This document shows, piece by piece, positions 24,221-31,600 of a stretch of 64,000 nucleotides of DNA. Positions within the stretch are counted from its first letter, which is position 1. Each line of letters opens with the position of its first letter. This DNA is from Niastella koreensis GR20-10 (GTDB taxonomy: Bacteria; Bacteroidota; Bacteroidia; Chitinophagales; Chitinophagaceae), in contig NC_016609.1 in the NCBI RefSeq assembly GCF_000246855.1, positions 3,100,001-3,164,000 on the forward strand, given 5' to 3'. Under the pieces are notes generated by a model, which saw only the letters and a program-made list of their open reading frames with translations, searched no databases and was not told the origin of the DNA. A program made the translations under genes and the position numbers.

Positions 24221-25264
24221 TTATGGAGTGCCTGGTTTAAATCCACACGATCTGCGAACCATCAGATCGGTATTGATGATAATATTGGCAGCCGGCCGCG
24301 AGGGGTCTTCGATACGCTGGTACAGCAGCTCGATGGCTCGTTTACCGATCTCAAAACCGTGTTGCCTGACTGCAGTGAGCGCCGGGTTAAGGGAGGCTGC
24401 CCAATACATATCGTCGAAACCTACGATGGCTATCTGATCGGGAATGCTCACGCCCCGTTCATGGATCTTTTCCAGCGAACCCAGCGTAAGCAGGTTGTTG
24501 GCGGTAAAGATGGCACCGGGCGGTTCGGGCAGATCGAGCAGTTGTGCCGTAATATCGATCCCACTCTGGAAATCGGAGGCGCGACCGCGGATAAGTGTTT
24601 CATCTACAGGTAAATCGTATTTACGCAAGGCGGCTATATAACCCGCAATACGCTCGTGCGTGGTGGGGATGGACAGGTTACCGGTGATATGCGCAATGCG
24701 TTTGTGACCCAGTTTTATCAGGTGCTCTACCGCATTGAATGCCCCGCGCTCGTTGTCAGATTTCACTACATCGGTACTGCAGTTGGCCAGTCCGCGGTCA
24801 ATGCAAACCACCGCATGCGTTTGCTCAATCAGGTCCTCGACGTATTTGTCGTGCCCGTGGTGCGGCGCTATGATAAACCCGTCTACCGACTCGGATTTCA
24901 AAATGTTGATATACATTTTCTCCTTCTCGGGGTCCTGGGAAAAGTTCCCGATCAGTACGGCTGAGCCATTGGCATAGGCCGACTCTTCAATGCCCCGGAT
25001 CACATCGATATAATAGGGGTTGCGAATGTCTGGAATTACCAGGCCAATAAGTCTGCCCGATTTGTAGGAGGAACGTAAACGCTGGGCAACGCGGTTGGGA
25101 TGATAGCCAGCTGTTTTAATGGCTTTTTCCACCGCCAGTTTGGTTTCCGGTTTTACAACAGGGTCCCCGTTCAGTACTCTCGAAACAGTAGCAATGGATA
25201 CCCCGGCCATCTTGGCGACCGATTTTAAACTCGCAGGTTGTTTTTGGGAAGTATTCAAAAGCAA
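24221..25264 (-). CDS. LacI family transcriptional regulator
   Basis: A 347-aa protein beginning at a TTG (25264 or 25258; no ATG precedes the helix-turn-helix). DNA-binding domain: LKSVAKMAGVSIATVSRVLNG (residues about 13-33), followed by the hinge helix and a periplasmic-binding-like sensor (IGLVIPDIRNPYYIDVIRGI, GAIFTANNLLTLGSLE, IVGFDDMYWAASLNP). It most likely senses a pectin-derived sugar and controls the adjacent pectate lyase and itself, since both have TGTAAACGTTT operators. The effector is inferred from context. Confidence 0.9.
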   Translation of the reverse strand: MLLNTSQKQPASLKSVAKMAGVSIATVSRVLNGDPVVKPETKLAVEKAIKTAGYHPNRVAQRLRSSYKSGRLIGLVIPDIRNPYYIDVIRGIEESAYANGSAVLIGNFSQDPEKEKMYINILKSESVDGFIIAPHHGHDKYVEDLIEQTHAVVCIDRGLANCSTDVVKSDNERGAFNAVEHLIKLGHKRIAHITGNLSIPTTHERIAGYIAALRKYDLPVDETLIRGRASDFQSGIDITAQLLDLPEPPGAIFTANNLLTLGSLEKIHERGVSIPDQIAIVGFDDMYWAASLNPALTAVRQHGFEIGKRAIELLYQRIEDPSRPAANIIINTDLMVRRSCGFKPGTP

Positions 25265-25273
25265 TCGTTTTTT

Positions 25274-25287
25274 TGTAAACGTTTTCA
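25274..25287. promoter_or_regulatory. LacI-type operator TGTAAACGTTTTCA
   Basis: Differs from the perfect palindrome at 24183 by one base (T for A at 25285). It is located ten bases upstream of the LacI start, consistent with autoregulation. Confidence 0.65.
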
Positions 25288-25452
25288 GGATTCTAATTTA
25301 AATAACAAATTCAGAATATCTAAAAGCCGTTTCTTAAAAGTTTGAATTTTAATCAGCGATTAATGAAAACTACTTACTAATAAATGTCGAATTTACACCT
25401 GAAGAGGTTGCACGGGGGGAATAAATTATGGAGAATGCCCGGTTTTATCAGG

Positions 25453-26007
25453 CTAATTTAAATAGCAGGAAACGGTAAACTGTGCTTTGGGCCTCCCCTG
25501 CACTAATTCTTTGGAATTTATCCGTAACAGGATCTTATTGGTGCTCTTTATTTTACCAACATCAACCTGGGTTGACTTTTTTGTTTGTTTATCGATGATT
25601 ATAACCTCATTCTGGTCTGTATTGGAAGTTGTTTTTAACCAGGTATAGCCATTCCATTCGCCAAAAACGCTGGACGGCATATATACTTCATCTAAAAAGG
25701 GCAAGGTGTCATTTTTGAAGAGTACCATTTCATTTTGGAGATCAATTTTAAAGGACTCCAGGAATTCAAGGCTTTTATCAGAAGTTGAGAACGTAATCAC
25801 ATTGGCATTGCGATTAACCTGCACTGACCCGGTTGCGCGAACTGCCGGAGGTTTCCTTTCGATATTAAGCAACTCTACGCGATAACTGTCTTTGGAAAGA
25901 AGGGAGTCAATAAATTTAAACTGGCTGCTGTTAGCCTGTTGGCTAAAAGTAGATTGACTGGCAGCAAGGAAGATAATCGTTGAAATAATCAGGTTTTTTA
26001 AACGCAT
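25453..26007 (-). CDS. Secreted hypothetical protein
   Basis: A 184-aa protein; ATG 26007 gives MRLKNLIISTIIFLAASQ and cleavage near TFSQQ. The mature part is rich in strands with DUF4251-like features (VELLNIERKPPAVRATGSVQ, FLDEVYMPSSVFGEWNG, and a final strand QFTVSCYLN). I believe DUF4251 is the nearest family but cannot confirm it. No operon partner is seen. The gap 25288-25452 between this gene and the LacI operator holds nothing I can name. Confidence 0.6.
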   Translation of the reverse strand: MRLKNLIISTIIFLAASQSTFSQQANSSQFKFIDSLLSKDSYRVELLNIERKPPAVRATGSVQVNRNANVITFSTSDKSLEFLESFKIDLQNEMVLFKNDTLPFLDEVYMPSSVFGEWNGYTWLKTTSNTDQNEVIIIDKQTKKSTQVDVGKIKSTNKILLRINSKELVQGRPKAQFTVSCYLN

Positions 26008-26095
26008 TGGCACTATAATTCAGGAAACGAAATACCGGTTTTGTTATTTTATTTACAGCTACTGTAAAATCAGTTAGCTTACATTTCTTAAATGT

Positions 26096-26521
26096 ATGGA
26101 ATTCAATCAAGATAACAAAGTGGTGCAACTTTGCGCCAAAGGAATGGAGCAGGAAGGAAACGGCCAGCCAGCCGAAGCTGCCCGGTTGTTCAATGAAGCC
26201 TGGTCTGTTGCGAAAACAGATTTTGAGAAGTTTACCGCCGCGCATTACGTGGCCCGGCATCAGAAAACTGTTTTCAATAAATTATTGTGGGACTTAAAAG
26301 CTTTACAGCATGCCTTAAATATCCAGGATGAAGGTATTAAAGCTACCCTGCCTTCGCTGTATTTAAATGTCGGGAAATGCTATGAAGATCTTCACGATGT
26401 GGGAAATGCAAAATTAAATTACCAGGAGGCTTTATCCTATGCCGGTTTTCTGCCCAATGATGGCTATGGGAATATGATAAGGGCCGGGATTGAAAAAGGA
26501 CTTGAAAGGGTGGCTTTATAA
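26096..26521 (+). CDS. TPR-like hypothetical protein
   Basis: A 141-aa all-helical cytosolic protein. Helix pairs such as GQPAEAARLFNEAWSVAKTD, KALQHALNIQD and LYLNVGKCYEDLHDVGNAKL, NYQEALSYAG show tetratricopeptide spacing (about 34 residues). It is probably a protein-protein adaptor; no enzyme signature is seen. Transcribed alone, divergent from the DUF4251-like gene. A TACATTTC -7-like box lies just upstream. Confidence 0.65.
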   Translation: MEFNQDNKVVQLCAKGMEQEGNGQPAEAARLFNEAWSVAKTDFEKFTAAHYVARHQKTVFNKLLWDLKALQHALNIQDEGIKATLPSLYLNVGKCYEDLHDVGNAKLNYQEALSYAGFLPNDGYGNMIRAGIEKGLERVAL

Positions 26522-26523
26522 AA

Positions 26524-26658
26524 TTATTTTGGAATGATTTTCCCCGTTGGCGTTCTTCTGAAGAGCTGAATTGTATTCTGTAAAATATCACCTACATATA
26601 CGTTGTCATCGTTGTCAACAGCCAGGGCATGGTACCAGGTTGCAGGCCCCTCATATAA
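26524..26658 (-). pseudogene. Fossil of an NHL/SMP-30-type beta-propeller protein
   Basis: The minus strand reads LYEGPATWYHALAVDNDDN, then VYVGDILQNTIQLFRRTPTG and KIIPK with a TAA stop. The pattern AVDxxxNVYVxDxxNxxI is an NHL repeat blade and the ending suits the C-terminus of such a propeller. Upstream sequence to 26707 shows no start or further blade. Confidence 0.45.
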
Positions 26659-26707
26659 TTGTTAACGGGAGGCTTTTATGATCTCGACCTGAGAACATTG
26701 CACCGGC

Positions 26708-27361
26708 TTAAATAATATCTGTATATTTTCCCCAGAAGCTATCTGCCCTGTCAAAAACAGTTGGCACAGTTTCCTGTATGGCGTCTTTAAAGGTTTTATC
26801 GTTCCCACTGCTACAGTGGATCACTTTTTTCATTTTTCCTTCTGCCACCTCCGACACTATTCCCACATGACCAATTTGCGCACCGGCTCCATACACAACT
26901 ATGCAGCCTGCAACCGGGGTATTTAATTTTTCAAAGATGCCTGCATTACTATTGATATCTGCAACCATGGAATCGGTAAAGATCCAGCCGCCGAATTTCT
27001 TATAAAAAGGAATATCTGTTTTCCGGTTCAGGCCTAATGCCCAGCATACAAAACCACTGCAATCGCATTGGTTATGCTGATCGGGCAATTTTGCCGATGG
27101 ATTGGTGCCGCCCATCCCCAATTTATACCTGATTCCTTTATTGATAGCCGATTTAGCTTTTTTAATGATAGCGTCTTTAGTTACGCCCGTAAGAAATGCA
27201 GCATCGGCAGGGATATCCTCCAGGTTAGGGACTTTTATAAGGTCTCCGGTATAAAGTGATCCGTTTACATGTGGGTTAAATGCCTTAAGCACGTTTTCCG
27301 GAAGGGAGAATTTTTTGGCTAATTTGCTCAGCGTGTCTGTGGATCTTGTCTTGTAATACAT
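26708..27361 (-). CDS. LysM and NlpC/P60-type cell-wall peptidase
   Basis: A 217-aa protein with a LysM domain (residues about 2-47; YKTRSTDTLSKLAKKFSLPE, HVNGSLYTGDLIKVPN) and an NlpC/P60-like cysteine peptidase domain (about 70-217) containing the nucleophile in QCDCSGFVCWAL and the histidine in IGHVGIVSE. Expected to cleave peptide stems of peptidoglycan or act on imported wall fragments. No signal peptide is visible, so it may be cytosolic or leave by a phage/contractile-type route; this is unusual for a LysM protein. Confidence 0.8.
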   Translation of the reverse strand: MYYKTRSTDTLSKLAKKFSLPENVLKAFNPHVNGSLYTGDLIKVPNLEDIPADAAFLTGVTKDAIIKKAKSAINKGIRYKLGMGGTNPSAKLPDQHNQCDCSGFVCWALGLNRKTDIPFYKKFGGWIFTDSMVADINSNAGIFEKLNTPVAGCIVVYGAGAQIGHVGIVSEVAEGKMKKVIHCSSGNDKTFKDAIQETVPTVFDRADSFWGKYTDII

Positions 27362-27484
27362 AACGGTTAGTTTTTGTAAAGAAATCCAGGTAAAAATAAC
27401 TTTAATTTTTGCCTCCTGGCTACAGGTGTTTTTCCCGTATTTTTGGCGCCAGGAACGTATTTTTCGTAGCTATAGAAAACAACT

Positions 27485-27988
27485 ATGATCCTCGCAATTG
27501 ATGTTCATTATAAAGAAACAACCGCCAAAGCGGTTGGCGCCTTTATTCAACATTGGGAAGATGCTGTTGCACAGCAATATGTAATCAGGTATATTAATGA
27601 AGTGGCAGCATATGTGCCCGGCGCTTTTTATAAGCGCGAGCTGCCATGCATTATGGAGATCTGTGCAGCGGTAGACTTAAGCAGCCTAAGTTTTATAATA
27701 ATTGATGGTTTTGTGGTGCTGGACGATTCGGGTAAACCCGGACTGGGTGCGTATTTATATGAAAGTATTCAGCAACAGGTACCGGTGATAGGTGTGGCCA
27801 AAACCAATTTTCATCAGAATACACAACAGGTAATTCCAGTGTTGCGTGGCGCCAGTGCCAATCCATTATATGTAACCGCAGTTGGTACTGATCTGCAACA
27901 GGCGGCTGAACATATCAAAACCATGCATGGTGAGTTCAGATTGCCCACGGTGTTAAAAGAAATGGATAGGATAACGAAAGAGCCCTGA
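27485..27988 (+). CDS. Endonuclease V-like protein (compact)
   Basis: A 167-aa protein, shorter than the usual 220. The four motifs of endonuclease V are recognisable: AIDVHY (Asp6), YVPGAFYKRELP (Glu52), IIDGFVVLDDSGKPGLGAYL (Asp74) and VIGVAKTNF (Lys106). The DGHGxxHPRxxG histidines of the classical enzyme are replaced. It should be a nuclease acting on deaminated (inosine-containing) nucleic acid, or a relative that has changed specificity. It has TATTTTTG (27438-27445) as a possible -7 box. Confidence 0.72.
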   Translation: MILAIDVHYKETTAKAVGAFIQHWEDAVAQQYVIRYINEVAAYVPGAFYKRELPCIMEICAAVDLSSLSFIIIDGFVVLDDSGKPGLGAYLYESIQQQVPVIGVAKTNFHQNTQQVIPVLRGASANPLYVTAVGTDLQQAAEHIKTMHGEFRLPTVLKEMDRITKEP

Positions 27989-28006
27989 TATTTCCAGGCC
28001 CCTTAA

Positions 28007-28420
28007 TTATAAATACGCTCCTTTATTTTTTTGATTGGGCTGCAGCAGGTCCCACTGGTTGCCATAGAGGTCTTCAAAAACCGCTACCGTTCCATACTCT
28101 TCCTCTTTTGGCGGCCTTACAAAATGAATTTGCTGAGCGACCATGTTATTGTAATCACGCCAGAAATCGTCGGTAAATAAAAACAGGAATACCCGTCCGC
28201 CGGTTTGGTTGCCGATGCTGGCCGCCTGTTGTTCATTGACTGCTTTTGCTAATAACAAACTGCATTCTGCAGCGCCTGGGGGCGCCACCAGCACCCATCT
28301 TTTATCTTCACCCATTTTAGTGTCTTCGAGCAACCTGAACCCCAGTCTTCCGGTATAAAACTGAATGGCTTCATCGTAATCTTTTACCACTAATGCAATG
28401 TGTGCTATCCGTTGATTCAT
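28007..28420 (-). CDS. VOC family (glyoxalase/bleomycin-resistance-like) protein
   Basis: A 137-aa protein with the two-beta-alpha-beta-beta-beta repeats of the VOC superfamily: IAHIALVVKDYDEAIQFYTG at the start and TVAVFEDLYGNQWDLLQ at the end, providing likely metal ligands His7 and a late Glu. Typical members isomerise, dioxygenate or bind small molecules; no specific substrate is implied. Transcribed on its own, convergent with the endonuclease V-like gene. Confidence 0.82.
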   Translation of the reverse strand: MNQRIAHIALVVKDYDEAIQFYTGRLGFRLLEDTKMGEDKRWVLVAPPGAAECSLLLAKAVNEQQAASIGNQTGGRVFLFLFTDDFWRDYNNMVAQQIHFVRPPKEEEYGTVAVFEDLYGNQWDLLQPNQKNKGAYL

Positions 28421-28585
28421 TGGTTGAAATTTATTGATAATTAATTACACCTTGATCCAGGACAAGATTATTGCTAAAATTATGACTTACCTGCTAAATT
28501 TCTTGTACTTGCTGTAATTGTTCACTAGCTTGCTGCCGCTTACTGTTCCAACCACATGTATACATACAGGGATACCCTTTTCAAC

Positions 28586-28601
28586 GTCAACCTTTGTTGA
28601 C
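28586..28601. promoter_or_regulatory. Inverted repeat GTCAAC-CTTT-GTTGAC upstream of the giant adhesin
   Basis: A perfect 6-bp dyad with a 4-base loop, 27 bases before the adhesin ATG. It is suited either to a regulator or to a small hairpin in the leader. The rest of 28421-28627 shows only AT-rich intergenic sequence. Confidence 0.35.
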
Positions 28602-28627
28602 CAAACCCTATTCCCCTAAACTTTTTT

Positions 28628-31600
28628 ATGAAAAGGATATTCGCATTTATCCCTGTTTTGTTATTGGTGTATTCTGTTTCTTTTGGTCAAACAATTCAGC
28701 TTATCCGTTTTGATAACAGTTTGCCTTATGCGGCAGGCTCCGGGGTGTCGGTTCATTTCAAACCTAATTTATTCCGGATCGGGAATGTTTTCACCTTGCA
28801 GTTGTCCAATGCCAGTGGCAGTTTTGCAGCCCCGGTAACTATTGGTACGGTAACAGATTATTTTGCCCCGGTGATTAATGGGGTCATTCCGGCTGGTACG
28901 CCTGCGGGTAGTAACTATCAGCTTAGGATAATAGCCAGTAATCCTGGCTATACTTCTGCGCCTACCAGTGCGTTTACTATTACCGGGAGTACCAATATAA
29001 CTCAGCCGGCTTTTAATATTGTTAGTCCCTCCAATATTCAGATCAAATGTTTAACCCAGGGAAATATGTTCGGGTATTTGAATATTGCCAATGGTGGTAC
29101 TTCTGGGACTATAAGTTTTAATTTTTCTAATAGTAGTCCTGGAGATGTTTATACAATTAACCTGGTTAACAGTGCCGGAACCATTTTGTATTCTTTGCCA
29201 ATTAATGGAACTACAGTAACTATACCCAGTCTTACTATAGGATATTATGTACTTGAATTGGAAAAAACCAATGGCGTCGTAGCTACTGTATTTTCTTATA
29301 CTGTTTTAGTTGAAAGGGATGGTACGGGATTGCTCAATTTGTCTTCTGAAAGTGTTTGTACCGGTTCTCCTGTGCAATTCAAAATCGAAAACATCAACGA
29401 CAATTATCCTGGGTCTCAATACCTGGTTAATTTTGGGGATGGTAGCGGTACAGAAACTTATACCCACGATTCTTTAATAGTCAATCCCTATCTATCGCAT
29501 ACATTTGTTAATCCTACCTGTCGTAGTTCTTCCGCTACAACCGATCCCAATACCGGCAAAAAGGCTTTTGGTGTAGACCTGCAATTATTGAATAAAGGAC
29601 TTGGAAATACCTGCATTAATTACACCACAAATTCTGAGAAAAAATCGTTTGTAAATGCCAGTACGCCTCCAGTGGCTAACTTTACTGCGGGGCCATACAT
29701 TTGTAAAACAGCTGGTATTAAAGCAACAAACACCTCTTTACCGGGTTCGTATGGAAGTGGAGCTACCTGTAAAACTGATTTTTTAAGTACCTGGCAGTAT
29801 AAAGCGCCTTCCGGTTCATTTTATAATTATGCCGATCCATCGTGGGTTGATGCTTCAGGAAATTTAACTATACCATCCAGCGCTGTTACAGAAGCCGGTT
29901 GCTGGATGTTGAAATTAGAAGTACAGAACCCCGAAGGCTGTCAAACAGTTTCCACGAAAGAGCAGCAGGTAAGTGTGGAATCACCAGCTACTCCCAACTT
30001 CAGTGTGAACCCGCCCGGCATTTGTGTGGGACAAAGCGTTCAACTAACCGATCTTTCCAATGCGCAGGGTTCCTGTCAAAACCCCGCTTATTCCTGGAGT
30101 GTAACGCCCAATAGTGGCTTTACGCCAAATCCAGTAACCGGAGCAAATCCGCAGATCACGTTTAATACCGGTGGCATCTATAACGTTGTTCAAAGCATTA
30201 CAAATAGTTGTGGTATTAAATTGTCAGCACCACAAGCAATTACGGTGGGCGGAGCGCCTACGGTTAACTTTTCTTCTTCGCCACAGAATGTATGTAAACC
30301 GGGAGCGTTGAATGAGGTGATAGACTTTTCGCAAAGTCCGTATAAACCCATCTACAGCACTACCCCATTTGCGCCGCTTTCCTATTCCTGGACGGTCAGC
30401 GGCGATCCGGCAGATTATGATTTTATAACCTCCAATACAGTTGATTATCCGAAAATAAGGTTCAAAACTTTCCGCTGTTATGATATAACTGTTACGGTGA
30501 ACGGCACTTGTACACCGGCGAATAACAAAACCCTTCAACTGTGTTTTAAACAGTCGCCACAGATCACCAATAGTACGCTGTCGCAGGTAATTTGTTCGGG
30601 TGGCGCCACAAACGCCATCACTATCAATTCCGATATAGTGGGCGCTACGTACAGCTGGCAGGCAATATATAGCGGGGTAAACCCGGCATCGCCACCTGCA
30701 GGGACAGGCCCACTTATTCCGGCTCAAACCTATTCGGTAACCGGCAGTACTGCTGGTACTATTAACTATACCTTTCAGGCAGCTTTCAATGGTTGTACGG
30801 GGGCTGCTAAACAATATCTTGTTACGGTAACACCGGCAGTCTCTGCTAATATTGAATATGAAACGCCATTGTGTAATACCGTTGTTTCCAAACAAGTGAA
30901 ATTGACCGGAACGGCAGGCGGGACCTTCTCTGCTCCGGCGGGGCTGGTGATCGATGCCAACTCAGGGACCATTTCACCTGCTGCCAGCACACCCGGTACG
31001 TACATAGTTACCTATACTATCAGTCCTTCTCCACCTTGCGCCGGGGTTACAGCTACTGCAACGGTGGTGATTAACCAGGGCAATAGCGCAACAGCCAGTA
31101 TCAGTTACCCGGCCGATTTGTGTAATGTGGCCAATACGACTGCAACGCCAAATCCGCCGGTACCTGTTGTGCAAACGGGAACAAGCGGCGGGGTGTATTC
31201 GATTGCGCCTGCAACCGGACTGGTCATCGATGCGGGTACAGGTACTATAGAACCAGCAGGGGCAATACCCGGTACTTATACTGTTACCTATACTTTAGCT
31301 AATACGCCCGGTTGTGCTGATTTTACAAAAACCGCTACCGTAACCATTCATGGCGCTGCCACCGCGGCTATCAGCTATGCCGGTCCGCTTTGCACCTCTA
31401 TGACTACCGTGCCGGTTAACAGAACCGGAACAGCGGGTGGAACTTATAGCGCCGGTACGGGTCTGGTAATAGATGCAAACACGGGTACCATTAATGCGGC
31501 AGCGAGTATACCCGGGAATTATACGGTAACATACACGGTTGCTTCAGCTGGCCCCTGCCCTGGTGTAACTGTAACAACGGCTGTGGTGGTAAATGCGGCG

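Noticed and set aside
30224-30895. Long minus-strand open frame (223 codons) inside the adhesin gene
   Set aside because: It is antisense to a repeat-rich coding region; repeats rich in GGT/ACC codons leave the opposite strand open. The translation (many Arg, Cys, Tyr) has no protein-like pattern.
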